A stretch of 64,000 nt of DNA from an uncultured Bacteroidales bacterium (GTDB lineage Bacteria; Bacteroidota; Bacteroidia; Bacteroidales; Muribaculaceae). Below are positions 41,747 to 50,548 of this stretch, in pieces; the first letter of the stretch is position 1; each line of letters begins with the position of its first letter. A program made the position numbers and the translations under genes. The stretch covers positions 59,033 through 123,032 of the forward strand of contig CADAFP010000001.1 in the NCBI GenBank assembly GCA_902787185.1, given 5' to 3'. The notes beneath the pieces were generated by a model that made no database searches, was not told where the DNA came from, and worked only from the letters and a program-made list of their open reading frames with translations.

Positions 41747-41914
41747 ATGAAAAGAGTTCATTTCCTTATTCTTTTGATGATTGCAGTTATATCCAATTTT
41801 TAATGACCTCTTGATTCGGTGGATACACCATTATCGCGGATCACTTTTTCAGCTATTGTTGCTAACCAAAATCGAGGTGAGCTCATAGATGACGGCTTGC
41901 GGAAATCACTTTAA
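41747..41914 (+). pseudogene. Relic of a small secreted-protein gene
   Basis: ATG 41747 begins a signal-peptide-like segment MKRVHFLILLMIAVISNF, stopped by TAA TGA. In the same frame protein-like sequence continues: PLDSVDTPLSRITFSAIVAN, then QNRGELIDDGLRKSL, to TAA at 41912. Two adjacent in-frame stops between a perfect signal core and amphipathic sequence point to a decayed gene rather than chance. The original family is not recognised. Alternatively the first 18 codons could be a free small peptide. Confidence 0.5.
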
Positions 41915-42063
41915 CAGATTCAGATAAATATCCGATAGCCAAACATTCTATATTAATTCACTCTGCAAAATTACTACAACTTTTGATATAAACAAAAATA
42001 ATTGTATGAAATTTCAGCAGAATTAATCTATATTTGGGTAAAACTCATATTTTACAACATTGC

Positions 42064-42255
42064 TGTCCACTAAAACTTTCAAACAATGGTGATACATGAA
42101 ATAGTTTTTATTAAAGGCCTAAAAATCAATACGGTTTTTTCTTAATCATTTGATTCTTAATGACTTCTCTATTTCAAATCGTCGCACCTTATAATCGCTT
42201 ATAAGACAATGAGTATCAGAGACTTATAAAAGAATTTGCGAATTTTTAGTGGACA
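42064..42255. mobile_element. 192-bp inverted-repeat element
   Basis: Bounded by perfect 12-bp inverted repeats TGTCCACTAAAA (42064-42075) and TTTTAGTGGACA (42244-42255). No coding capacity. Such ends resemble those of insertion sequences, so this may be a non-autonomous derivative (MITE); the parent element is not in the window. No clear target duplication; ATTTTACA occurs near both sides but not at the borders. Confidence 0.6.
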
Positions 42256-42313
42256 CTAATGATTTTACAAGATAAAGTTTATTTTTTGACCCCTTTTTTG
42301 TATCTGACAGGCG

Positions 42314-43486
42314 TTACAGGCAGTTGCGGAAGATGATTTCGATATCCTGCTGCTGCAAGGGAACGAAACCGGGCAAGACACCCCCAGCACAAGCCTTGCG
42401 GGCCATGGTCGGGATATGTTCGTCATTGATGCCGAGGGCTGTCAAGGTGCTTGTCAGTCCCAATGTACCAAAAAGGAATTCCTTGGTTTTCTCAATGGCT
42501 TGCTTGGCAATATCCATAGCGGGTTGGTTGGCATCAATTCCGAAAACGTTCACGCCATACTGTACATACTTGCTCACGGTCTGCTCACTCAGGCAATACT
42601 CCATCCAGCGCGGAGTGATGATGGCGAGACCCAGGCCATGGGTGATGTCATAATAGGCCGATACCTCATGTTCCATGGGGTGGCAACTCCATGCTTGACG
42701 TTTGCCGCCGTCAATAAAGCCGTTGATGGCCCACGAGGAGGTCCACATCAGGTTGGCGCGCGCCTCATAGTTCTCGGGCTCCTTCATGGCAATGGGGGCA
42801 TACTTGATGATGGTCTTCATCATGCCTTCCATAAAGCAGTCGAGCATATACAGGTCCTGATACATGTTGAAATAGACCTCAAAGATGTGTGACAGCATGT
42901 CGGCAGCACCGCATGCGGTCTGGTAAGGGCTGACAGTATAGGTCACCGTCGGGTCAAGGAACGAGACCTTGGGCAGCAGGGTGGGGCGTACCACACGGCC
43001 AATCTTGTCATTGGTCTCGGGGTTGCTGATCACACCGCCGGCATCCATCTCGCTACCAGTGGCCGACAAGGTGAGCACGCTGATGATGGGCAGGGCATCA
43101 TTGATGGGTGCCCATTTCTCATTGAAGAAGTCCCATGGGTCATGATCCACCTTGGCGCCGGCTGCCATAAATTTGGTGGCGTCGATGGTTGAGCCGCCAC
43201 CCACGGCGAGCAGCACGTCGATATTGTGATCCTTGCACATCTGGGCTCCACGGCGCACGCTGTCGATGCGGGGGTTGGGTTCGATGCCCGAGAGTTCAAA
43301 TAGCTCCATGCCGGCTTTATTGACTTCAGCCACTACGGCGTCATAGAGGCCGGTGCGCTTGATGGAACCGCCACCGTAGGTGAGCAGTACACGCTTTCCA
43401 AATTTTGATAACTCTTCACTCAGGTGATTCAGTTGATTCTCACCGAAATAGACCTTTACTGGAATGTTATATACAAAGCTGTTCAT
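42314..43486 (-). CDS. Iron-dependent alcohol dehydrogenase (YqhD/butanol dehydrogenase type)
   Basis: 390 residues, group III metal-dependent alcohol dehydrogenase. N-terminal nucleotide-binding half with LLTYGGGSIKRTGLYD and LLAVGGGSTIDATKFMAA; metal ligands lie in the C-terminal helical half: CGAADMLSHIFEVYF (Asp, His), WSCHPMEHEVSAYYD and ITHGLGLAIITPRWMEY. It reduces aldehydes to alcohols with NAD(P)H, a sink for reducing power in fermentation or a detoxification step. Cytoplasmic. It is followed (upstream in reading direction) by two exported flavodoxin genes on the same strand, but those lie 126 bp away, so co-regulation is uncertain. Confidence 0.93.
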   Translation of the reverse strand: MNSFVYNIPVKVYFGENQLNHLSEELSKFGKRVLLTYGGGSIKRTGLYDAVVAEVNKAGMELFELSGIEPNPRIDSVRRGAQMCKDHNIDVLLAVGGGSTIDATKFMAAGAKVDHDPWDFFNEKWAPINDALPIISVLTLSATGSEMDAGGVISNPETNDKIGRVVRPTLLPKVSFLDPTVTYTVSPYQTACGAADMLSHIFEVYFNMYQDLYMLDCFMEGMMKTIIKYAPIAMKEPENYEARANLMWTSSWAINGFIDGGKRQAWSCHPMEHEVSAYYDITHGLGLAIITPRWMEYCLSEQTVSKYVQYGVNVFGIDANQPAMDIAKQAIEKTKEFLFGTLGLTSTLTALGINDEHIPTMARKACAGGVLPGFVPLQQQDIEIIFRNCL

Positions 43487-43612
43487 ATGTCTTTAGATAA
43501 TAGTGGTTTACATTGCAAAGCTATAATAATTTATCGACTTGTGCAAGCGGTCAAGCGTTTTATTATCAATAATAACCGTCATCAGCTGATGGCTATGAGC
43601 TAACAGAGGTGT

Positions 43613-44179
43613 CTAAAGTGCTTCTACCCATGCCTTTATTTCGGCTTCTCCCATGTAATTGAGATTCTTGGGATTAACCCAATTGGCTCCTGGGGCCGAC
43701 GGCTTGAGGTATTTCAAGGTTTCTCCTGCACCGCTGCCTCCTGATGTGAAGAACGGTACAATGGTCTTGCCCGTCAAGTCATACTGCTCGAGGAACGTGT
43801 TGATAATGGTGGGAGCGATATACCACCAGATGGGGAAACCAACGAAAATGGTGTCGTATTGAGCCATGTTCTCCACCTTATTGGCAATGGCGGGACGGCT
43901 GTTTTTGTTCTCCATCTCGACAGTGCTGCGACTGGACTTGTCACGCCAGTTCAGGTCGGCGGATGTATAGGGTACCTCGGGGACGATTTCGTGCAGGTCG
44001 GCATTGGCCACCCGTGCGAGGCGTGTGGCAGCCTCCATGGTCGTGCCGGTTGCGCTGAAGTAAGCGACCAGCGTTTTGGAATTGTTACTCATGTCATTGT
44101 TAATGCTTTGAGCATTGCCCGCTGTGGTATAAGCCGCCCAGCAGGCAATGAGGATGAATAATATTTGCTTGATGTTCAT
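43613..44179 (-). CDS. Exported flavodoxin-like protein
   Basis: 188 residues. The N-terminus MNIKQILFILIACWAAYTT looks like an export signal; LIAC fits a short lipobox, or cleavage occurs later near GNAQS. The flavodoxin fold follows: LVAYFSATGTTMEAATRLA with the FMN phosphate loop (SATGTT), VGFPIWWYIAPTIINTFLEQ as the second flavin loop, IVPFFTSGGSGAGETL near the end. FMN-binding electron carriers are normally cytoplasmic, so an export signal is unusual; an internal Met (MSNNSKTLVAYF) could instead give a cytoplasmic form. Its ATG overlaps the stop of the preceding flavodoxin-dockerin gene by four bases (ATGA), so they are translationally coupled. Confidence 0.85.
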   Translation of the reverse strand: MNIKQILFILIACWAAYTTAGNAQSINNDMSNNSKTLVAYFSATGTTMEAATRLARVANADLHEIVPEVPYTSADLNWRDKSSRSTVEMENKNSRPAIANKVENMAQYDTIFVGFPIWWYIAPTIINTFLEQYDLTGKTIVPFFTSGGSGAGETLKYLKPSAPGANWVNPKNLNYMGEAEIKAWVEAL

Positions 44180-45300
44180 TTTGAGATGATATAATCAATG
44201 ATGAGAGACACGTCACTGATGTTGACACTTCCGTCATTGTCAACGTCGGCGGTGTCAAAGTCGATACCTTCCTTACCCAGGATATAGTCGATGACTGCGG
44301 TGATGTCGCTGATGTTCACGCTACCGTCGCCATTCACATCGCCTTCAAGAATCGTGGTGGCGAGCTCAAATCTTACTGACACATTGCCGGATCCCAGTGC
44401 GTCGGCAAGTTCTGATGGGTCGTCAACGGCACCGATTCGGGTATAGCGGTAAGATGTGTTAAATGTTTCGTAGAACAGCACGACGCAATTATCGCCATAG
44501 AGCATGATGTCACCGGCATGAATGGTTCCAGGATTGCTTGCTGCCGAGGGGAGGTTGGTGCTCAGGTAACAATATTTCTCGTTGCCATTGAGTTCATTCA
44601 TGTTGAGTGTCATGGGCAACATTGACCTGAATGCGTCGGCAGTGGCGTTGTCAGCAAGTGTCGCTGTAAAGGTTTTGTTTCCGACAATGACGCGCAAGTC
44701 TCCGGCTGGAGCGGCGGGTGCCTCAAATTCTAATGTGTTTACCCAGTTCTGTGCCATACTGCTGATGTTGGAACGGTTGTTATAATTAATGTGTAAAGGT
44801 GTGCCGACAAAAGTGCTGTTGGGCAATTGGTTGTGGGCATCGTTCACAACATTGGTAATACCACTGCTCCAGCTGGTAACGGCTAATGCAACCTGCTTGC
44901 CTGCGAGTTTGCTGGCATGATTGTGCAGGAAGGTGAGCATTGGGTTAGCCATCTTACCGTTCCATAACGGGGTGCAGATGATGATGGCGTCCCACTGGTC
45001 AAAACTCTCAACCGTGGTGTTAATCACAGGCCAGGTGCCTGCATCAATCTGACTGCGCTCATTGTTGGCATAATTATAGGTTGTCGAGCTCTCGGGTCGC
45101 GGATAGTTGCCGTGGTCAATCACTTGAAGCAAGGTGCCGCCGCAATCGTCGGCGATAGCCTGTGCCAAGCTCTCGGTAACGCCGCTGTAAGTGTAATAAA
45201 CCACCAGGCTGCGCACATCACTTGCAGGAACTGCGCCCGCATAGCTAATAGCCTGTACCAGAATGCCTAAAAGTAACAATAATTTTTTCATCTTTTTCAT
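44176..45300 (-). CDS. Secreted flavodoxin + cyclophilin-like + dockerin fusion
   Basis: 374 residues in three modules after a signal peptide (MKKMKKLLLLLGILVQAISYAGA). Residues 30-200: flavodoxin-like (LVVYYTYSGVTESLAQAIAD, ITVESFDQWDAIIICTPLWN, ALAVTSWSSG). Residues 205-310: cyclophilin-like domain (LRVIVGNKTFTATLADNATA ... LNELNGNEKYC region, PGTIHAGDIMLYGDNCVVLF, YTRIGAVDD). Residues 315-374: two dockerin-like repeats, GDVNGDGSVNISDITAVIDY and DVDNDGSVNISDVSLIIDY, both with complete acidic ligand spacing. Flavodoxin-cyclophilin fusions are known in Bacteroidetes as intracellular or exported proteins; the dockerin tail suggests display on the cell surface. First gene of the pair; a TAATTTTG box lies upstream near 45340. 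Confidence 0.9.
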   Translation of the reverse strand: MKKMKKLLLLLGILVQAISYAGAVPASDVRSLVVYYTYSGVTESLAQAIADDCGGTLLQVIDHGNYPRPESSTTYNYANNERSQIDAGTWPVINTTVESFDQWDAIIICTPLWNGKMANPMLTFLHNHASKLAGKQVALAVTSWSSGITNVVNDAHNQLPNSTFVGTPLHINYNNRSNISSMAQNWVNTLEFEAPAAPAGDLRVIVGNKTFTATLADNATADAFRSMLPMTLNMNELNGNEKYCYLSTNLPSAASNPGTIHAGDIMLYGDNCVVLFYETFNTSYRYTRIGAVDDPSELADALGSGNVSVRFELATTILEGDVNGDGSVNISDITAVIDYILGKEGIDFDTADVDNDGSVNISDVSLIIDYIISK

Positions 45301-45511
45301 CGATTTATACTATTGGAAAATCACGATGCAAAATTATAGCATTATTTGTTGATAAATGATACCAATTATTCTGATATAATTACCAAAAATACTGAATAAT
45401 CAATCCGTCGCTCCCTTTTTTCTTGATTTTTTTACCTAAATATCACATTATTAAAAAAATAGTACTAATTTTGCACGACTTTTTTACAAATCCTCAAATC
45501 AGTTCACAACG

Positions 45512-47164
45512 ATGAATATTAAAAGATTAATGAGCTTTATGCTCGCGTCAATGATGCTGGCATCTTTCCACATTAGCGCCAACAACGTCAGTGTGAATGA
45601 AGCCAAAGCAATTGCTAACACCTTCATGAAGTCTCACTGCTCTAATCCAGGGTCGTTCAAAGCGCCTTCTACCTCTGACCTCCAACTGGCATATACAGAA
45701 TATTCACGCAAGGTGGCTGGCAGCAATGTTTTTTATGCTTTCAATATTAAGGGCGGTGGTTTTATCATTGTCGCCGGTGATGATATGGCGACCCCGGTAT
45801 TGGGTTATAGTGATCAAGGAAAGTTAGATTTCAACAACCTGCCTGAAGGACTCCAGTGCTTGCTTGACAGTTACAGAGAAGAAATCGAGTATGCGCAAAC
45901 CCATCCGAACGAAGTTATTCAACCCCTTAAGCAGAGTCTCAAAGATGCTGTAGTCGTAGTTGAGCCGATGACACGCTCAACGTGGGGACCTGAATATCCT
46001 TATAATACACAATGCCCTGTGTTTAACGGAAAGAATAGCAAGGTGGGCTGTGCAGGTGTAGCGATGGCGCAGTTTTTGTACTTTTGGCAATTTCCAGTTA
46101 GCAGCCCTGCGCTTCCTGCTTACTACGCCTCAAACGCAGGTGATACCGTACCTGCATTGCCGGCAACAAGTTTTGATTATGACAAGATGATACAGACTTT
46201 TTGCTATTGGGATTATAGCAAACAAAAGACCGTTCAGTACGAATATACTGAAGAACAGGTCTATGAAGTCGCAAAGTTGTGCCGCTATATTGGTCAAATG
46301 GCCAAGATGAATTACTCCCCGGCTAAGAGTGGTATAACCGAAGATCGAAAAATCCAGGCATTGAAGGACTATGGTTATAACAGCCTGGCTAAGTCTATCA
46401 AGCGTGCCAACTATACGCCAGAAAGATGGAATGAACTGTTGAGAACAGAATTGGATGCAGGTCGCCCTGTGATGTATGCGGGTTTTGCCGTTAGTCAAAA
46501 TGGTCATGCTTGGATTATTGATGGCTATGACAGTGACGATTATTTCCACATGAACATGGGATGGTATGGTTACAACGACGGTTGGTACCTTATCTCGTCC
46601 ATAAAGTTTGTCAACCGCTATGGAAATAATAGGTTTTATAACGGTGTGCATAATATGATTTTGAACTTGGAACCGCCACTCTTCTGTGAGGTCAACGCTG
46701 ACGGTATCGGGGGCAATAATAATCTTATTGTCTTGGGTGATAATCTGTATCCTATCGCTGAGAGAGTACATCTTCATACTTCTTACAGGACTGTTGAAAT
46801 GTCGTTCTCTTTAATGGGTGCTGACAATGCAATTGTTGCTGCGAGTCAACCTGTGTATGTGACTCGCCACACCTATGATCAGTTTAGCGACATCACTTCC
46901 TCACTCACGTTGCCTGCTGATCTGCCCGAGGGCAGATATGACCTGCAGTTCTGCTATCGTACTGAGGCTGATGGCCCGTTGACAGCGGTGCTTACTGCTA
47001 ATGGCGCGTTGACAGTTGTCGGCAAGTTTGCCAAGTTTAATGCCCCGTTCAACGTTGGAGATGTGGTTAAGGCTATTGATACCATCATCACTGAAGATCC
47101 TCAACCCCAAGATATCAACGTCGCCGATGTTGTCTATCTTATCGACTATATCCTCGGCCGTTAA
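45512..47164 (+). CDS. C10 family (streptopain/interpain-like) cysteine protease, first copy
   Basis: 550 residues. Signal peptide, then an inhibitory Spi/C10 propeptide (VSVNEAKAIANTFMKSHC ... FYAFNIKGGGFIIVAGDDMA). Catalytic Cys in SKVGCAGVAMAQFLYFW (about residue 178) and His in NGHAWIIDGYDSDDYFHMNM (about 330). After the papain-like domain comes a beta-rich region and a two-repeat dockerin-like tail: FNVGDVVKAIDTII and INVADVVYLIDYILG. Secreted protease; homologues (Porphyromonas PrtT, Prevotella InpA) degrade host proteins and complement. TAATTTTG at 45466-45473 is a likely -7 box. It is AT-richer than its neighbour copy; a strong terminator follows. Confidence 0.92.
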   Translation: MNIKRLMSFMLASMMLASFHISANNVSVNEAKAIANTFMKSHCSNPGSFKAPSTSDLQLAYTEYSRKVAGSNVFYAFNIKGGGFIIVAGDDMATPVLGYSDQGKLDFNNLPEGLQCLLDSYREEIEYAQTHPNEVIQPLKQSLKDAVVVVEPMTRSTWGPEYPYNTQCPVFNGKNSKVGCAGVAMAQFLYFWQFPVSSPALPAYYASNAGDTVPALPATSFDYDKMIQTFCYWDYSKQKTVQYEYTEEQVYEVAKLCRYIGQMAKMNYSPAKSGITEDRKIQALKDYGYNSLAKSIKRANYTPERWNELLRTELDAGRPVMYAGFAVSQNGHAWIIDGYDSDDYFHMNMGWYGYNDGWYLISSIKFVNRYGNNRFYNGVHNMILNLEPPLFCEVNADGIGGNNNLIVLGDNLYPIAERVHLHTSYRTVEMSFSLMGADNAIVAASQPVYVTRHTYDQFSDITSSLTLPADLPEGRYDLQFCYRTEADGPLTAVLTANGALTVVGKFAKFNAPFNVGDVVKAIDTIITEDPQPQDINVADVVYLIDYILGR

Positions 47165-47191
47165 CTCTCAACTATACTAACGCTCAATCAA

Positions 47192-47240
47192 CAGTCCCGT
47201 GGTTTGGCATGCCAAATCATGGGACTGGCTGTTTATTTCT
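47192..47240 (+). terminator. Intrinsic terminator after the first C10 gene
   Basis: Long near-perfect stem CAGTCCC-GTG-GTTTGGCA / TGCCAAAT-CAT-GGGACTG followed by GCTGTTTATTTCTT. Confidence 0.75.
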
Positions 47241-47424
47241 TATAGAACTCATCATGTAATGGAAATGAATCGGGAATAGGAGGTGGCGTTTAGGAAATAC
47301 CATGAAATTGATGCTGATTTGCTGTTTTTTCTTGCCAAAGAGTGATGATTTTAAAAATTATGATTAATTTTGGCATCATGTTTTTAACCCTTGTTTTGGT
47401 TTTATTATCGTAAACGCTTAAACA

Positions 47425-49086
47425 GTGAACACTATGAACATCAAAAAATTACTGAACTCTGTATTGCTGGCTTCGCTTGCAATGGCATCGATGAATGCCT
47501 ATGCTGGCAATGTGAATGTCACCGACGCGCGTCTGGCGGCAAACAATTTCCTCAAACAACATGTTTCTACCATGCCTGGCAGTTTTAAGGCACCCGCCCT
47601 TGCCGACTTGAGGTTGGCGCATGCCGAGGCTTCCCCAACTCGATTGGGTGTCAACGATTATTATGCTTTCAATATTAAGGGCGGTGGCTTTGTCATTGTT
47701 TCTGGCGAAGACCGCTCAGTTCCGATTTTGGGCTACAGCGACAAGGGTTGCATCGATTTCAATAACCTTCCTGCTCCCCTCAAGGACCTGCTTGACGGCT
47801 ACAAGGCCGAGATTGAGTTCCTTCGTTCCTATCAGGGCGATGACCTGATAGCGTCACCATCAATCAAAGTTGGTGGTACCGTAAGCCCGCTCATCCAGAC
47901 GACATGGGGTCAGGAAATGCCCTATTACCTCCAGTGCCCGATTTATCAGGGCGAGTATTGCGTTGTGGGTTGCGTCGCCACGGCGATGGCTCAGGTGATG
48001 AAATACTGGCAGTACCCCACGAGCTCATCGTCCATAAGCCGTTATTATAGTTGGGAGTACGGTGGCTATGTGTCCGCCTTGCCCGCCACGACATTTGACT
48101 ATAGCTTGATGCTTGACTCTTATTGCCATTGGGACTGGGACAACAGTATGTTGATTCAAGACACTTACACCGACGCCCAGGCTCAGGAGGTTGCCAAGTT
48201 GGGACGCTATTGTGGACAGGCAGTTCAGATGAGCTACAGTCCTGAGGGTAGTGGCGCCTATACCGATGACCAGTTATCGGCGATGAAGAAATTCGGTTAT
48301 TCCAATGCCACCAGTTCTTATAGGGGATATGGTACTTCAACTTCTACTTGGGAAAGCACGCTCCGAACCGAACTTGATGCAGGCCGCCCCATTCTTTACT
48401 CGGCTAACGATCCCAGCGCTGGCGGTCATGCCTTTATCTGCGACGGTTACAATTCCGAAGGAAAGTTCCACTTCAATTTTGGTTGGTACGGTACCTGCGA
48501 CGGCTGGTATGTCTCAACAGCACTCAATATGGTACATCGCGATGGCGATCAACTCAGATTTAACTCAGGCCATGAGATTGTTTACAGACTTCAGCCGCCC
48601 ACTTATTGCATCATAGCAGCCGAGAGTCTTGATGCCGCTGGTGACCTGCTTATCTTGGGTAACAGCACGATGAATCCCCAGGCTCTCAATGTGACCCTCA
48701 ATACCAGTTACAGCTATGTGAATCTGATGTTTGCTTTGACCGATGCCAACGGCAATCGCGTGGTCGATGGCAATCCCGTCAACATTGTCAAGAATGGCTT
48801 TGAGCAGGGTAGTACGGTGAATGGCACGCTCGCTTTGCCCTCCACTTTGGAATCAGGCAACTACAACCTGTCACTCTATTACTATACCACCAATGCCAAC
48901 CAGGTGACTGCCATCAATGCCGTCGCAACGGGCCAGCTTATGGTCATTCGCAATGTGGCCAAATACAATGCACCGTTCGACATCGCAGATGTCACTACCG
49001 TTATTGATTACATTCTTGAGGGCTCTTATCCTGGTTTGAACATTGCCGATGCCACAGCATTGATAGACTATCTTCTTGCCGATTAA
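47425..49086 (+). CDS. C10 family cysteine protease, second copy
   Basis: 553 residues, paralogue of the preceding gene with the same layout: signal peptide (MNTMNIKKLLNSVLLASLAMASMNAYA), propeptide (VNVTDARLAANNFLKQHV ... YYAFNIKGGGFVIVSGEDRS), catalytic Cys in YCVVGCVATAMAQVMKYW (about 181), His in GGHAFICDGYNSEGKFHFNF (about 334), and dockerin-like tail FDIADVTTVIDYILEG / LNIADATALIDYLLAD. More GC-rich than copy one, so the pair is not a recent duplication. TAATTTTG at 47365-47372 may serve as its -7 box. A leading ATG four codons upstream of MNIKK is used here; the start may be at that second Met. Confidence 0.92.
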   Translation: MNTMNIKKLLNSVLLASLAMASMNAYAGNVNVTDARLAANNFLKQHVSTMPGSFKAPALADLRLAHAEASPTRLGVNDYYAFNIKGGGFVIVSGEDRSVPILGYSDKGCIDFNNLPAPLKDLLDGYKAEIEFLRSYQGDDLIASPSIKVGGTVSPLIQTTWGQEMPYYLQCPIYQGEYCVVGCVATAMAQVMKYWQYPTSSSSISRYYSWEYGGYVSALPATTFDYSLMLDSYCHWDWDNSMLIQDTYTDAQAQEVAKLGRYCGQAVQMSYSPEGSGAYTDDQLSAMKKFGYSNATSSYRGYGTSTSTWESTLRTELDAGRPILYSANDPSAGGHAFICDGYNSEGKFHFNFGWYGTCDGWYVSTALNMVHRDGDQLRFNSGHEIVYRLQPPTYCIIAAESLDAAGDLLILGNSTMNPQALNVTLNTSYSYVNLMFALTDANGNRVVDGNPVNIVKNGFEQGSTVNGTLALPSTLESGNYNLSLYYYTTNANQVTAINAVATGQLMVIRNVAKYNAPFDIADVTTVIDYILEGSYPGLNIADATALIDYLLAD

Positions 49087-49134
49087 GCAAGAATTGAAAT
49101 CTGCCTGGTATTAGCGAGGCGGATTGTTAAACGA

Positions 49135-49177
49135 CTGAATGCCTTGATGTCTTTTCGGGGCATTCAGTTGTTTTTTG
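49135..49177 (+). terminator. Intrinsic terminator after the second C10 gene
   Basis: CTGAATGCC, 15-base loop, GGCATTCAG, then TTGTTTTTT. It ends three bases from the stop of the leftward umuC gene. Confidence 0.85.
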
Positions 49178-49179
49178 TC

Positions 49180-50445
49180 TCATGAATGAAGCATGCCCGT
49201 GTAGAAGTGGAGGGTCTTGCTGGTGGTGTTAAAGTGGTTCTGGTTGGGGGACCATTCACCGCGTTGCAGGCCAGGTGCGAGTTTCACCGATCGAGAGCCG
49301 TACATGTTGTTGATACCGTCGATGCTCGACATCAGGCGGCGCAGTTTGCCATGGTCATCGGGGTCAAACAGATTAAGTTGAATGGCATGGCCGTGCTGGA
49401 TGTCGAGTGCCATCACGCCAGCCTTGCGGTAGCTGAACCCCTCGCGCCAGATGTTGTTGAATGCGTTAAGGGCTTGCCGCGCGATGGTCATCGTGTCGTT
49501 TGATGGCGTGTCAAGAACCAGCTGACATGAATTGGAGTAAAAAGGTAAGTCCTCACGGAAACGGTCGCCCCTGAGGTAGGTCATGACGCTGCCAGCCACG
49601 CTTCCCTCGTCGCGCAGTTGACGCGCCGTGCGCTCGGCAAAGCTCACGATGGCGTCGGCTACCTCGTCACGGCTGGTCAGCACTTTTCCAAAGGTGCGTG
49701 ATGTCATGATGGTCTTGTGTGCGATGGTCACGGGATTGGCGATTTGGCAGTCATGCCCCATGAGCTCGCGCTGGGTGCGTTCCAGCGTCACTGAGTATTG
49801 CGATCTCACCAGTGATGGCGGCAGTTTCACAAAGTCGGCAGCCGTCTTGATACCCTGTGACAGCAACGACGTTGACAGCCGCCGCCCGATGCCCCACACG
49901 TCTTCGATGGGCGTGCGTCGCAGTATAATGTCGATGGCCTCAGGGCGCACGAGCCAATACACGCCATCGGTGATGCGACGGTCCTTCTTGGCGATATGGT
50001 TGGCGATTTTTGCTAACGTGCGCGTTGGAGCAAAGCCAATGCTCACGGGTATGCCCACGTACTGCTTCACTTTCTTCACGACTTCGGCCATCACGCGATG
50101 GCTTGTTTCCACGTCTTCGTGCGGAAGTTTGAAAAATGCCTCATCAACCGAGTATTGCTGTAGATTATCTACCTCTTTACCCACCAGATACATCACGCGG
50201 TTGGACAAGTCACGGTAGAGGATGTGCCGGGCCGACAGTTGGATGACCTGACGTGGGTCGGTGTGCTCTTTGATTTTAAAGGCGGGGCAACCCATCGGGA
50301 TCCCAGCTGCCTTGGCCTCATTGCTGCGGGCGATAACGCACCCGTCGTTATTGGAAAGCACGACAACTTTCTTCCCATTGAGCCTTGGGTCAAACACCCG
50401 CTCACAGGACACAAAGAAGTTATTGCAGTCAACCAGGCCGTACAC
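49180..50445 (-). CDS. umuC: Y-family DNA polymerase, UmuC type
   Basis: 421 residues. Starts MYGLVDCNNFFVSCERVFDP, the UmuC signature, with catalytic acids in the palm (DCNNFFVSCE; YSVDEAFFKL), PVSIGFAPTRTLAKIANHIA as in DinB/UmuC, the helix-hairpin-helix VWGIGRRLSTSLLSQGI, and the little-finger domain at the C-terminus. A translesion polymerase of the SOS response. A umuD gene usually precedes umuC; none lies upstream here (the next gene is an ABC-F ATPase), so the protease-activated subunit must come from elsewhere or be missing. No LexA site was recognised in the 100 bp upstream. Confidence 0.93.
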   Translation of the reverse strand: MYGLVDCNNFFVSCERVFDPRLNGKKVVVLSNNDGCVIARSNEAKAAGIPMGCPAFKIKEHTDPRQVIQLSARHILYRDLSNRVMYLVGKEVDNLQQYSVDEAFFKLPHEDVETSHRVMAEVVKKVKQYVGIPVSIGFAPTRTLAKIANHIAKKDRRITDGVYWLVRPEAIDIILRRTPIEDVWGIGRRLSTSLLSQGIKTAADFVKLPPSLVRSQYSVTLERTQRELMGHDCQIANPVTIAHKTIMTSRTFGKVLTSRDEVADAIVSFAERTARQLRDEGSVAGSVMTYLRGDRFREDLPFYSNSCQLVLDTPSNDTMTIARQALNAFNNIWREGFSYRKAGVMALDIQHGHAIQLNLFDPDDHGKLRRLMSSIDGINNMYGSRSVKLAPGLQRGEWSPNQNHFNTTSKTLHFYTGMLHS

Positions 50446-50520
50446 CTTAGTTCAGATAATAATTAATAATTTATAGATAATAGATAATAGGTTTTCAACC
50501 TATAACTTCTCACTCCTCCC

Positions 50521-50540
50521 GGCCATGCCAAGGCGAGGCC
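50521..50540 (-). repeat. Dispersed 20-bp GC-rich repeat, copy 2
   Basis: GGCCATGCCAAGGCGAGGCC; reverse complement matches 19691-19710 at 18 of 20 bases. Lies between the ABC-F and umuC genes. Confidence 0.55.
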
Positions 50541-50548
50541 ATACACTC

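Larger units (their letters stand above)
41592..42313. other. 722-bp gap: gene relic, inverted-repeat element, AT-rich DNA
   Basis: Besides the relic (41747-41914) and the 192-bp inverted-repeat element (42064-42255), I see only AT-rich sequence with no frame of note on either strand. It separates the convergent GH92 and alcohol dehydrogenase genes and looks like an insertion/deletion hot spot. Confidence 0.6.
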
